A stretch of DNA of 64,000 bases from Acuticoccus mangrovi (GTDB lineage Bacteria > Pseudomonadota > Alphaproteobacteria > Rhizobiales > Amorphaceae), in the NCBI RefSeq assembly GCF_016411865.1, contig NZ_JAEKJA010000021.1, forward strand, positions 62,001 through 126,000, in the 5' to 3' direction. The notes below the pieces were generated by a model that saw only the letters and a list, made by a program, of their open reading frames with translations, was not told the DNA's origin and searched no databases. Positions 1-8,691 of the stretch are shown here, piece after piece. Within the stretch, counting starts at the first letter, position 1, and every line of letters starts with the position of its first letter. Made by a program: the position numbers and the translations under genes.

Positions 1-92
1 ACGGCGACCGCCGTAAGGCCCATCGCCTTCAGCGTCCGGATGATGCGACAGGCGATCTCGCCCCGGTTGGCGACGAGGACGCGGCCGATCAC
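1..92 (-). CDS. Biotin-dependent carboxylase (guanidine/urea carboxylase type), N-terminal fragment
   Basis: The 30 codons present read VIGRVLVANRGEIACRII, the canonical start of a biotin carboxylase domain (ATP-grasp carboxylase N-terminus). The rest lies beyond the left edge. The start is a GTG whose last two bases overlap the TGA of the upstream DUF1989 gene (GTGA), so the two are translationally coupled. Carboxylases with two DUF1989 partners were long annotated as urea carboxylase. Those under a ykkC/guanidine-I riboswitch are known to prefer guanidine, giving carboxyguanidine. The riboswitch about 1.5 kb upstream therefore favours guanidine carboxylase here; that substrate is inferred. 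Confidence 0.85.
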   Translation of the reverse strand, partial: MIGRVLVANRGEIACRIIRTLKAMGLTAVA

Positions 93-721
93 GCCGGATC
101 CCAGATCAGAACCTCGATGGGGGTCGGGTCGAAGCCGTTGCAGGGATTGTTGATCTGCGGGCAGTTGGAGATCAGGCAGATGACGTCCATCAGCGCCACG
201 AGCTCGACATAGTTGCCGGGCTCCGACAGCCCGTCGACGATTGCGAGACGCCCGTCCGGCTCGATCGGCACGTTCATGAAGAAGTTGATGTTGGAGACGA
301 TGTCGCGCTTCTGCATCCCCCAGCGGGCGGCTTCGACGACGAAATTCTCGCGGCAGGCGTGGAGGTGGCGCGTCTCGTGACCGAAGCGGACGGTGTTCGA
401 TTCCACCGAGCAGGCGCCGGCGGAGGTGTCGTGATAGCCCACCGTGTCGGCCGTCATCGTCAGCATCGGGTTGCCGTCGTTGGAGATCAGCGTGGTGCCG
501 GCGCGGATGTAGGCGTAGCGGGCGGCCTGAAGGGTGTCCTGGGCGCTGTAGCGCTCGGAGGTGTCGTGGGCGTTGTAGAAGAGGGTGTCGACCGCCTGCT
601 GGCCGCAGCTGTCGACGATGCGAATCGACTGCCCCTTCTTGACGAGGCCCGACCAGCCGAGGGTGGCGGCGATCTCGTGGCGGGCGACGGCGGCGGCGGG
701 GTCGAGAGAGGAGCGTGTCAT
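89..721 (-). CDS. DUF1989 protein, carboxyguanidine deiminase subunit / urea carboxylase-associated protein 2
   Basis: A 210-aa protein beginning MTRSSLDPAA. It carries the cysteine-rich DUF1989 signature: SCGQQAVDTLFYNA near residue 38, a CSVESNTVRFG segment near 104, and NCPQINNPCNGFDPTP near 186. Two DUF1989 proteins beside this type of carboxylase form the CgdAB heterodimer, which removes ammonia from carboxyguanidine to give allophanate (family knowledge). The ATG start overlaps the stop of the preceding gene (ATGA), and its own stop overlaps the carboxylase GTG, so three genes form one operon. Which of the two is CgdA and which CgdB cannot be decided from sequence alone. Confidence 0.85.
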   Translation of the reverse strand: MTRSSLDPAAAVARHEIAATLGWSGLVKKGQSIRIVDSCGQQAVDTLFYNAHDTSERYSAQDTLQAARYAYIRAGTTLISNDGNPMLTMTADTVGYHDTSAGACSVESNTVRFGHETRHLHACRENFVVEAARWGMQKRDIVSNINFFMNVPIEPDGRLAIVDGLSEPGNYVELVALMDVICLISNCPQINNPCNGFDPTPIEVLIWDPA

Positions 722-1497
722 CGGCCGGCCTCGTTGTTGATGAAGGCGCGTTCGGCCTCGGGCGTCGCGGTGCGGCAGAAGTCGGGCGCGGACGCCGGGC
801 GCCACAGCGTGATGGTGATGGGCCGCGCCTCGGCCGACGGGGCGAGCGGGTGCGGGCAGTTCGCCACGGCGGCGATGAGGTCCATCTCGGCGAGGAGGTC
901 GACGCGGCCGGCGAGCGGGGCGTCGCCCCACACGAGGTTGCCCTCGGCGTCGGTCACGACGGGCGCGAAGAGGCTCATCACCGGGCCGACGTCCCGCTTG
1001 CCGAGGCCGTGCTTGGCGGCGGCCTTGATGAAGTGGTCGCGGGCGTTGAACCGGCCGGGGCCGGCGGAGAAGGCGGTGGAGCCGCCGGCGACGAAGTCCA
1101 TCGCCGCGTCCGGCCCGTCGACGACCGAGGCCATGGCGCGGCCCATGTCGGACAGGAGCACGCGGCCGCGGCCGATGGCGGCGGTCCACTGCACCTTGAT
1201 GGTGTCGGCCGGGTTGAGGCGCTCGGAGGGGTCGACGGCGCTCCACAGGATCAGCGACGCGCCGGGGGTCGCCGCGGGATTGTCGATGGACAGAATCTCG
1301 CCGGCGGCGACGTGGCCGTGCCAGTACCAGTCGGCGGGGATCTCGTCGGTGAAGCGGGCGGCGTCGGCGGGGATGGCGCCGAGGCGGGGGGCGGCGTCGC
1401 GCCTCGCCTCGAAGGCACCCTCGGTCTGGCCGGCGGCCTTCAGCTCGCCATAGCGCGCCTTGGCGGCGGCAATGATCTCGGGGGAGAAGGTGGTCAC
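718..1497 (-). CDS. DUF1989 protein, carboxyguanidine deiminase subunit / urea carboxylase-associated protein 1
   Basis: A 259-aa protein beginning MTTFSPEIIAAAKARYGELK from a GTG preceded by AGAGGAGC. It is the longer of the paired DUF1989 proteins. The conserved C-terminal part includes LLAEMDLIAAVANCPHPLAP followed by ITLW. It is the first gene behind the guanidine-I riboswitch, about 100 nt downstream of the aptamer. Its expected role is hydrolysis of carboxyguanidine to allophanate and ammonia together with its partner. An older name would be urea amidolyase-associated protein 1. Confidence 0.85.
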   Translation of the reverse strand: MTTFSPEIIAAAKARYGELKAAGQTEGAFEARRDAAPRLGAIPADAARFTDEIPADWYWHGHVAAGEILSIDNPAATPGASLILWSAVDPSERLNPADTIKVQWTAAIGRGRVLLSDMGRAMASVVDGPDAAMDFVAGGSTAFSAGPGRFNARDHFIKAAAKHGLGKRDVGPVMSLFAPVVTDAEGNLVWGDAPLAGRVDLLAEMDLIAAVANCPHPLAPSAEARPITITLWRPASAPDFCRTATPEAERAFINNEAGR

Positions 1498-1599
1498 GGC
1501 GCTCCTCTCGTCACTGTGCGGGACGCACCCGCGGGGTGGACGATGCGGAGGAGGCGACGGCGACGGGACGGGTCACCGATGCGTTCGACCGCATCAAGG

Positions 1600-1702
1600 A
1601 CCTCCCGGGCTTTTGTCCCGCCGTGTACCTGCATGGGCAGGCGGCGGCTCTCGGACCAGCCGCGACGCCGAAGCGCCGCCGGAACCCTAGCCGCTAGCTT
1701 TG
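1600..1702 (-). promoter_or_regulatory. Guanidine-I riboswitch (ykkC/yxkD class)
   Basis: Read on the minus strand, the leader contains in order GCTAGCGGCTAGGGTTCCGG, GGCTGGTCCGAGAGCC and ACACGGCGGG followed by ACAAAAGCCCGGGAGG. These are the conserved blocks of the guanidine-I aptamer (CUAGGGUUCCG, CUGGUCCGAGAG, ACACGG, AAAAGCCCGGGAG), with pairing arms between them. A further perfect hairpin, GATGCG-GTCGAA-CGCATC (about 1578-1595), follows and may belong to the expression platform. The aptamer directly precedes the DUF1989-DUF1989-carboxylase operon, so the operon is expected to be induced by guanidine. Confidence 0.95.
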
Positions 1703-1710
1703 TTCCGACC

Positions 1711-2409
1711 TTAGCGGGTCGCGGCGGGGTTGGAAAGCGTGCACCCCTCGCGCCAGGGCAGCGTCGAGTGGAGGATCAGCCAGCGGCCGTCCGCGATCCG
1801 GCCGAGCGAGATCTCGCAGTCGAGGAGGGCGGCGGGATCCGCGCCGGCCTCGACGCTCGCGACGAGAGTGCCCGGCGGAGGCGGCACGGGCCGGCGCTCC
1901 TCGGCGGAGAGGAACGCGTCGCCGGCCCGCACCACGATGTGGCGCGGCGCGTCGAGCACCACGGCGAGCGGCGCGCCGGGGGCGTCGTCCCACCAGTGCT
2001 CGACATAGGCGTGGTGGATGCCGTGCTCGGTCATCATGCGCCGGTCGCGCACGAGGGTGCCCTCGTCGGGCGGGCCCGCGGGCGGCGAGAAGTCGATGCG
2101 GCGCTGCCAGTGGGCGTCGTCGCCGCGCCAGCGCAGGGTGCCGGCGAAGCCGCCTTGGCTCGCGAGATAGCGGCGCATCTCGGGGGTGAGATCGGCAAAG
2201 CCCGTCACGCCGGTGAAGTCCGGACGGCCGGCGGGCTGGCGCAGGTCGACATAGAGGTGGGCGGTCTGCAGCCACAGGACGCGAGCGGTCGTGTCGTCGG
2301 TCCCGTCGGCGCGTTCGAGGGCGAGGCGGCGCCACAGGCCCTGCCACGATTGCGGGACGGGATCATCCCGCCATAGGCTCGCGGCGTCACTGTCCGAAGG
2401 GTTAGTCAT
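1711..2409 (-). CDS. HRI1-like protein of unknown function
   Basis: A 232-aa cytosolic protein starting MTNPSDSDAASLWRDD. No signal peptide or membrane segment is seen. Its arrangement recalls the HRI1-type beta-barrel family: WRRLALERADGTDDT, VLWLQTAHLYVDLRQP, then IDFSP, GTLVRDRRMMTEHGIHHAYVEHWW. No enzymatic motif is evident and the function is not known. Its ATG lies on the same four bases (CATG, 2407-2410) as the ATG of the divergent cysteine hydrolase, so the two genes have no intergenic space. A GTG nine bases upstream (2418) would add three residues. Confidence 0.6.
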   Translation of the reverse strand: MTNPSDSDAASLWRDDPVPQSWQGLWRRLALERADGTDDTTARVLWLQTAHLYVDLRQPAGRPDFTGVTGFADLTPEMRRYLASQGGFAGTLRWRGDDAHWQRRIDFSPPAGPPDEGTLVRDRRMMTEHGIHHAYVEHWWDDAPGAPLAVVLDAPRHIVVRAGDAFLSAEERRPVPPPPGTLVASVEAGADPAALLDCEISLGRIADGRWLILHSTLPWREGCTLSNPAATR

Positions 2410-3079
2410 GAGCCTCACCGTCGATTGCCGTCACGGCCGCACCTTCGCCTTCGATCCGGGGCGGACGGCGCTTCTCGTCATCGACATGCAGCGCGAATTC
2501 CTCGATCCGCAAGGGGCGATCGGCGCGGCGGGGGGCGATATTCTCCCGCTCGCCGCGGTGATCCCCAACGTCAAGCGCGTGGTGGAGGCGGCGAGGGGGG
2601 CGGGGATCGCCATCGCCCACACCCGCGAGGGTCACGCCCCGGACCTTGCCGACGTGCCGCCCGCCAAGCGCCTGCAATATCTGGAATCGGGCATCGAGAT
2701 CGGCGCGGAGGGTCCGCTCGGGCGCTTCTTCGTGCGCGGCGAGCGGGGGCACGACTTCGTCGACGAGCTGGCGCCCGCTCCCGGCGAATGGGTGATCGAC
2801 AAGCCCGGCTTCGGCGCCTTCTACGCGACGGATCTGGAGCACCGGTTGCGGCAACGCGGGATCCGCGACCTGATCCTCACCGGCGTCACCACCCAATGCT
2901 GCGTCCACACCACGCTGCGCGAGGCGGTCGATCGCGGCTTCCGCTGCCTCACGGTGGCCGACGCCTGCGCCACCCAGAGCGAGGTGCTGCAGGCGGCGAC
3001 CTTGGCGATCATCGCGAGCGAGGGCCACCTCTTCGGCTGGATCACCGATACCGATAGGCTGACGGCCGCGCTCGCCTGA
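2408..3079 (+). CDS. Isochorismatase-family cysteine hydrolase
   Basis: A 223-aa protein with the full catalytic triad of the family: D26 in LLVIDMQREF, K132 in EWVIDKPGFGAFYATDL and C165 in LTGVTTQCCVHTTLREA. The family includes biuret, triuret and N-carbamoyl amide hydrolases as well as nicotinamidases and isochorismatases. The nearby guanidine/allophanate operon makes an amidase on a small nitrogen compound (for example biuret) plausible, but this is inference. The start at 2408 has GAAGGG seven bases upstream, and that SD lies inside the divergent gene. It converges with the SMP-30 gene, with a 3-bp gap. Confidence 0.85.
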   Translation: MSLTVDCRHGRTFAFDPGRTALLVIDMQREFLDPQGAIGAAGGDILPLAAVIPNVKRVVEAARGAGIAIAHTREGHAPDLADVPPAKRLQYLESGIEIGAEGPLGRFFVRGERGHDFVDELAPAPGEWVIDKPGFGAFYATDLEHRLRQRGIRDLILTGVTTQCCVHTTLREAVDRGFRCLTVADACATQSEVLQAATLAIIASEGHLFGWITDTDRLTAALA

Positions 3080-3082
3080 GGC

Positions 3083-4096
3083 TCAGGCGAACGCCGCCGC
3101 GACGAGCGGGGCGATGTCGACGCTCTGCTGCGGCAGCGGCAGGCCGGCGACGGGAGCCGGCAGGCTCACGATGGCCTCGCCCGCGAGGCAGCCGAGAAAG
3201 ATCGTCCGGTGACCCTCGCCGCCGAAGGCGAGGTTGGAGATGTTCTTGAGGCGCCCGGCGTGGTGCGCGTCGAGCAGCTCCCGGGTGAGCGAGCCAGCGC
3301 CGTAGGCCCGCTCCATCACGGCGACATAGTCGTCGTCGCGGTCCTGCACCATCAGCGTGCGCGAGCCGTCGGGCAGCACCCGCAGCACGGTGTTGGACAC
3401 GATGGAGGTCACCCAGAGGCCGCCTTCGACGTCGAAGGCGAGGCCGTCGGGATAGATGCCGTCGCCGTAGCGGGCGACCACCTCGCGGGGGCCGAGGCTA
3501 CCATCGGGAGCGACGGCGAAGCGGCTCGTCTCGCGGCTGAACGTCTCGTTGACGTAGAGGTGGCGGCCGGCGGCGTCGAAGACGCACTCGTTGGTGTAGC
3601 CGAGCCCGTCGGCGACGATGCGCGGTTCGCCGTCGACCGGACAGAGCACGATGAAGCCGTCGCGCACGCCGGCATGGGCGGCGCGGTGGCGCGGCACGTG
3701 GCGGGTCGAGACGGTGACGTAGAGCCGGCCTTGCGGGTCCTTGGCGACGAAGTTGGTCGGCGGCAGCGGGGCGCCGTCCGCGGCGGTCAGCACCGGCTCG
3801 TCGCGACCGTCGGGGAAGAGGCGGTAGACGCCGCCGTCCTCGGCGCCGAGGTGGGTGAGAAGCACGCTGCCGCCCGCCTCCAGCATGATGCCGTTGGGCT
3901 TGAGGCCGGCGCCGGCGCGGCGGGCGAGGACGTGGCCGACGCGGCCGCTCGCGATCTCGACGACGGCGACGCCCCCTTCGTCCGTCCAGTCGGGCACGAC
4001 GATGCAGCCGCTATCGTGGACGACGACGCACTCGGGACGGTGAAGGCCCGCCCCATGGATCGACAAGGATTCGAGGGGTATGGTCGGTTGCGTCAT
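3083..4096 (-). CDS. SMP-30/gluconolactonase/LRE family protein
   Basis: A 337-aa beta-propeller lactonase-like protein. Characteristic segments are HRPECVVVHDSGCIVVPDW near residue 19, KPNGIMLEAGGSVLLTHLG, DGLGYTNECVFDAAGRHLYV and GDGIYPDGLAFDVEGGLWVT. The metal-binding E, N and D positions of the family are present. Such proteins hydrolyse sugar lactones or related esters and are usually soluble. It is divergent from the aldo/keto reductase across 46 bp, so the two may share control. A lactonase would suit the uronate pathway encoded at 8.7-14.4 kb, but the distance leaves that open. Confidence 0.8.
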   Translation of the reverse strand: MTQPTIPLESLSIHGAGLHRPECVVVHDSGCIVVPDWTDEGGVAVVEIASGRVGHVLARRAGAGLKPNGIMLEAGGSVLLTHLGAEDGGVYRLFPDGRDEPVLTAADGAPLPPTNFVAKDPQGRLYVTVSTRHVPRHRAAHAGVRDGFIVLCPVDGEPRIVADGLGYTNECVFDAAGRHLYVNETFSRETSRFAVAPDGSLGPREVVARYGDGIYPDGLAFDVEGGLWVTSIVSNTVLRVLPDGSRTLMVQDRDDDYVAVMERAYGAGSLTRELLDAHHAGRLKNISNLAFGGEGHRTIFLGCLAGEAIVSLPAPVAGLPLPQQSVDIAPLVAAAFA

Positions 4097-4142
4097 GACT
4101 CAGCGGTACGTCAGATATCGCCTTCATTAAAGCGGGGTAGGA

Positions 4143-5147
4143 ATGAGCGCAACGACACGTCTCGGCCGCAGCGGCCTCACTGTTTCGCGTCTCTGCCTGG
4201 GCACGATGACCTTCGGTGCCCGCACCGACGAGACCGAAGCGGCGCGCATCTACGCCCGCGCCCGCGAGGCGGGAATCAACTTCATCGACACCGCCGACAA
4301 CTATAATGGCGGCCGGTCCGAGGAGGTGACGGGCCGCGTCATCGGCGCCGACCGGGACAACGTCGTCCTCGCGAGCAAGGTGGCGACGCCTTCGAGCGGC
4401 GACCCCAACCATCGCGGCCTGTCGCGGTCGTGGATCATGCAGCAGGTGCCGCGCTCGCTGAAGCGTCTCGGCACCGACCGGCTCGACGTCCTCTATCTGC
4501 ACAAGGAGGACCCGAACACGCCGCTGGAGGAGACGGTGCGCACGCTCGAAGACCTCGTGCGCGGCGGCCTGGTGCGCCACATCGGCGTGTCGAACCACAA
4601 GGCGTGGCGGGTGGCGGAGCTGGTACGCTATTGCGACGAGGCGAACATCACTCGGCCGGTGGTGTGCCAGCCTTACTATCACGCGCTGAACCGGGTGATC
4701 GAGGTGGAGCTGCTGCCCGCCTGCGACGCGTTCGGCATCTCGGTGTTTCCCTATAGCCCGCTCGCCCGCGGCGTGCTGTCCGGCAAATATGCCGGCGACC
4801 AGCTGCCGGCGGACAGCCGCGCCGCCGTGTCGGACGCGCGCATCATGGAGACGGAGTTCAACCCCCTCACCATCGCCGCGGCCAACAAGGTGGTGGAGCG
4901 GGCGAGGGGGCTCGGCATCGACCCGCCAGCCTACGCCATCGCCTTCGTACTGGCGAACCCGATGGTGGCGGGCGCCGTGGTGGGCCCGCGCACGGTGGAG
5001 CAGCTCGAATCCTATCTCGGCGCCACCGACGTGGCGTGGAGCGCGGACGACGAAGCGGCGATCGACGCGCTGGTGTCACCGGGCTTCCACGCGGTGCCCA
5101 ACTTCGTCGATCCGCAATACCCGATCGAGGGCCGCCCCATGGGGTGA
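4143..5147 (+). CDS. Aldo/keto reductase
   Basis: A 334-aa (alpha/beta)8 NADPH-dependent oxidoreductase. The catalytic tetrad is visible: D49 and Y54 in NFIDTADNYNGGRSEE, K79 in VVLASKV and H120 in VLYLHKEDP. Cofactor-binding segments near the C-terminus include AIAFVLANPMVAGAVVGPRT. It starts MSATTRLGRSGLTVSRLCLG, with GGGTAGGA just upstream. The subfamily is that of YajO/IolS-like reductases, and the substrate is not evident. It stands alone, divergent from the SMP-30 gene and followed by a GST. Confidence 0.9.
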   Translation: MSATTRLGRSGLTVSRLCLGTMTFGARTDETEAARIYARAREAGINFIDTADNYNGGRSEEVTGRVIGADRDNVVLASKVATPSSGDPNHRGLSRSWIMQQVPRSLKRLGTDRLDVLYLHKEDPNTPLEETVRTLEDLVRGGLVRHIGVSNHKAWRVAELVRYCDEANITRPVVCQPYYHALNRVIEVELLPACDAFGISVFPYSPLARGVLSGKYAGDQLPADSRAAVSDARIMETEFNPLTIAAANKVVERARGLGIDPPAYAIAFVLANPMVAGAVVGPRTVEQLESYLGATDVAWSADDEAAIDALVSPGFHAVPNFVDPQYPIEGRPMG

Positions 5148-5257
5148 GGCGGTTGGGGTGAGGCGGCCGCCGCTCGCGAAAATGTGCTATGGCGCCTATT
5201 GGTGGGAGAATGCCGGCGGGCTAGGGAACCGGCAACGTTCCAGCCCGCGAGAGGCCT

Positions 5258-5935
5258 ATGATCCGCTTGTTCTTCCACCGCACGCCGAACCCGATGAAGG
5301 TCGCCCTTCTCCTCGAGGAGCTCGGCCTCGAATACGACCTCGTGCCCGTCGACACCTATAAGGGCGAGCACCACGCCGAGGCCTTCCACGAGATCAACCC
5401 CAACGGCAAGGCGCCGGCGATCCTCGACGACGGGGTGCGGGTGTTCGATTCCAACGCGATCCTGCTCTACCTCGCCGAGAAGCATTCCGCGCTCCTCGGC
5501 GAAGCCTCGGACCGGGCCGAGCTGTTGTCGTGGCTCTTCTGGATCGCCTCGGGGCTCGGGCCGTTCTCCGGCCAATGGGTGCACTTCCAGACCGCCGGCG
5601 CAGCCGACGGGGGCGACTACGCCAAGCGCCGCTACCGCTTCGAGGCGCACCGCCACTACCGGGTGCTCGACAACCACCTCGCCGGCCGCGCCTACATCGT
5701 CGGTGACACCTACACCATCGCCGACGTCGCGGCGTGGGGCTGGATCGACCGCCACGTGCGGGTGCTCGGCGAGGGCGGGCTCGCCGCCTATCCGGAGGTG
5801 GCGCGTTGGTTCGCGGCGATGGAGGAGCGTCCGGCGGTCGCCCGCGCCCGCGCCGTCGCCGCGGGGATCGACTTCAAGGTGGATGTCGACGAGGTGACGA
5901 AAAAGGCTCTGTTCCCGTCCAACTACGCCGAGTAG
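5258..5935 (+). CDS. Glutathione S-transferase family protein
   Basis: A 225-aa GST with an N-terminal thioredoxin-fold domain (RLFFHRTPNPMKVALLLEEL). The glutathione-contact segment is NPNGKAPAILDDG, followed by VFDSNAILLYLAEK. The all-helical C-terminal domain includes the conserved N-capping region YIVGDTYTIADVAAWGW. It resembles the YfcG/nu-class proteins, which often act as disulfide reductases. The start has GAGAGG five bases upstream. It sits about 100 bp before ruvC on the same strand with no sign of functional linkage. Confidence 0.9.
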   Translation: MIRLFFHRTPNPMKVALLLEELGLEYDLVPVDTYKGEHHAEAFHEINPNGKAPAILDDGVRVFDSNAILLYLAEKHSALLGEASDRAELLSWLFWIASGLGPFSGQWVHFQTAGAADGGDYAKRRYRFEAHRHYRVLDNHLAGRAYIVGDTYTIADVAAWGWIDRHVRVLGEGGLAAYPEVARWFAAMEERPAVARARAVAAGIDFKVDVDEVTKKALFPSNYAE

Positions 5936-6032
5936 ACCGGACCGGCCGGGGGCGACCATCGCATCCCGGCTTTGCTGGTGACGGACGGTTCACTCCTCCC
6001 CCATAGTGTAGCCGCCTTCGAGGAGGACACCG

Positions 6033-6530
6033 ATGGCGGTCATCATACTGGGGATCGATCCGGGGCTGCGGGCGACCGGCTGGGGCGCGATCCGCGCCGA
6101 GGGCTCGGCGCTCGCCTTCCTCGGCGCCGGGACGATCACCTCGGACGCCGCGGAGAGCCTCGCCGAGCGCCTGTCCTGCCTCTACCAGGGCCTGAGCGGG
6201 GTCATCGCCGAGATCGCGCCGGACGAGGTGGCGGTGGAAGAGACCTTCGTCTCGCGCGACGGGCGGGCGACGCTGAAGCTCGGACAGGCGCGCGGCATCG
6301 CCCTGCTCGCCCCGGCGCAGGCGGGCGTGTCGGTCGCCGAATATGCGCCGAACCTCGTCAAGAAGACCGTCGTGGGAGCCGGCCACGCCGACAAGCACCA
6401 GATCCGCCACATGGTGCGCATGCTGTTGCCGAAGGCCGTCGCGAAGACCGAGCACGCCTTCGACGCGCTGGCGATCGCTATCTGCCACGCGAGCCATCGC
6501 CGCACGGCGCGGATGAGGATCGCCGCGTGA
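6033..6530 (+). CDS. ruvC: Holliday junction resolvase RuvC
   Basis: A 165-aa endonuclease that resolves four-way junctions. The acidic active site is intact: D9 in [15 protein letters not shown]69 in [12 protein letters not shown], then H141 and D144 in [25 protein letters not shown] and [18 protein letters not shown] are typical. GAGGAGG lies just upstream of the ATG. The stop overlaps the GTG of ruvA (GTGA), giving the usual ruvC-ruvA-ruvB order. Confidence 0.97.
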   Translation: MAVIILGIDPGLRATGWGAIRAEGSALAFLGAGTITSDAAESLAERLSCLYQGLSGVIAEIAPDEVAVEETFVSRDGRATLKLGQARGIALLAPAQAGVSVAEYAPNLVKKTVVGAGHADKHQIRHMVRMLLPKAVAKTEHAFDALAIAICHASHRRTARMRIAA

Positions 6531-7129
6531 TCGGCCGCCTGCGCGGTGAGGTGGTCGAGTCGGGGGCGGCGGACGTCGCCATCATCGACGTCCACGGCGT
6601 GGGCTACGAGGTGCACATGGCAAGCCGCGACCTCGCGGCGCTGCGGCCGGGCGAGACCGTCACCCTGGTGATCGAGACGGTGGTGCGGGAGGACATGATC
6701 CGCCTCTACGGCTTCCGCCACGGCACGGCGCGGGACTGGTTCCGCCTCCTCCAGAGCGTGCAGGCGGTGGGGGCGAAGGTGGCGCTCGGGGTGCTCTCGG
6801 TGCTGTCGCCCGACGAGCTCGCGACCGCCATCGCCGCCGGCGACCGGGTGGCGGTGGCGCGGGCGCCGGGGGTCGGCAAGCGCGTCGCCGAGCGCATCGT
6901 GACGGAGCTGAAGTCGAAGGTGGCGACGATGGCCATGCCGCCGATCGCCGCCACCGCCGACGCGCCGGCGGTGGGCGACGAGGCGCTGGCGGACGCGGTA
7001 TCGGCGCTCGTCAATCTCGGCTATGACGAGCGGGAGGCGCGGGCCACGGTGATGCGGCTGCGGGCGGCGGCGCCGGAGGCGAGCGCGGCGGAGCTGATCC
7101 GCGGCGGCCTCAAGGCGCTCGCGGCGTGA
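6527..7129 (+). CDS. ruvA: Holliday junction branch migration protein RuvA
   Basis: A 200-aa protein starting with [23 protein letters not shown]. Domain I is the OB fold with GVGYEVHM. Domain II has the helix-hairpin-helix motifs [18 protein letters not shown] and [19 protein letters not shown]. Domain III at the C-terminus ([19 protein letters not shown]) is the RuvB-contacting UBA-like part. It acts as a tetramer binding the Holliday junction. It overlaps ruvC by 4 nt and is followed 55 bp later by ruvB. Confidence 0.97.
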   Translation: MIGRLRGEVVESGAADVAIIDVHGVGYEVHMASRDLAALRPGETVTLVIETVVREDMIRLYGFRHGTARDWFRLLQSVQAVGAKVALGVLSVLSPDELATAIAAGDRVAVARAPGVGKRVAERIVTELKSKVATMAMPPIAATADAPAVGDEALADAVSALVNLGYDEREARATVMRLRAAAPEASAAELIRGGLKALAA

Positions 7130-7184
7130 CGGCCGGCGCGCTCCCACGCGAACGAACGGCGCGGCGGCGCTGCGAGGCATTGCG

Positions 7185-8207
<1,023 letters not shown>

Positions 8208-8225
8208 TTTATTAATCAGAGGTTG

Positions 8226-8245
8226 CGGAGTTGTGGATAACTCCG
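8226..8245. promoter_or_regulatory. Perfect inverted repeat containing a consensus DnaA box
   Basis: CGGAGTT and AACTCCG form a 7-bp perfect inverted repeat around a 6-nt loop. The same stretch contains TGTGGATAA (8232-8240), the exact complement of the DnaA box TTATCCACA. It lies between the ruvB stop and the small membrane gene at 8277. It could be a DnaA site or an operator for the small gene. It lacks the T-run of an intrinsic terminator. Only one box is seen. Confidence 0.4.
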
Positions 8246-8276
8246 TAAGATTGTGCTCGCGACGGTGGAGGGCACA

Positions 8277-8573
8277 ATGGCGATCATGTTGAAGCTGATT
8301 GGCACGCTGATGGTGCTGTGTGGGTTCGTCGTCGGCTTTGCGGCGTCCGCCATGGATCCGCTGTGGCTGATGACGGTGTTGTCGAGTGCGTTCGTCGTGT
8401 TCGTGGCGGGGATCCTGGTGGTGGCGCTCGGGCTGGTGCTCGACCGGCTGCGCGCCATCGACAATGCGGTGACCGCTCAGTTCAAGCTGTTGGAAGACTA
8501 CCGGAAGTTGCGGCTTCCGGAGGACCGGCCGGCGCGCAATCGCCTGCCCACCGCCGCCTACCGGGCGGCCTGA
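8277..8573 (+). CDS. Small two-helix membrane protein
   Basis: A 98-aa protein beginning MAIMLKLIGTLMVLCG. The first hydrophobic segment is about residues 4-25 and the second about 30-55 (LMTVLSSAFVVFVAGILVVALGLVL). A charged, possibly amphipathic tail follows (LDRLRAIDNAVTAQFKLLEDYRKL). GGTGGAGGG precedes the chosen ATG; an in-frame start 24 bases earlier is less well placed. No family is recognised. It follows ruvB by about 70 bp and may be read through from it. Confidence 0.65.
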   Translation: MAIMLKLIGTLMVLCGFVVGFAASAMDPLWLMTVLSSAFVVFVAGILVVALGLVLDRLRAIDNAVTAQFKLLEDYRKLRLPEDRPARNRLPTAAYRAA

Positions 8574-8691
8574 TCCCGTCGCCACGCCTTGTCCGCGGCG
8601 TGGCGGTCGGAACGCGGGGCGCTGGAGGGGAGCGCCCCGCGTCTTCCAAGCGGAATGCCCCGATCAGGCCCCTCGGATCAGGGCTTCCGGA

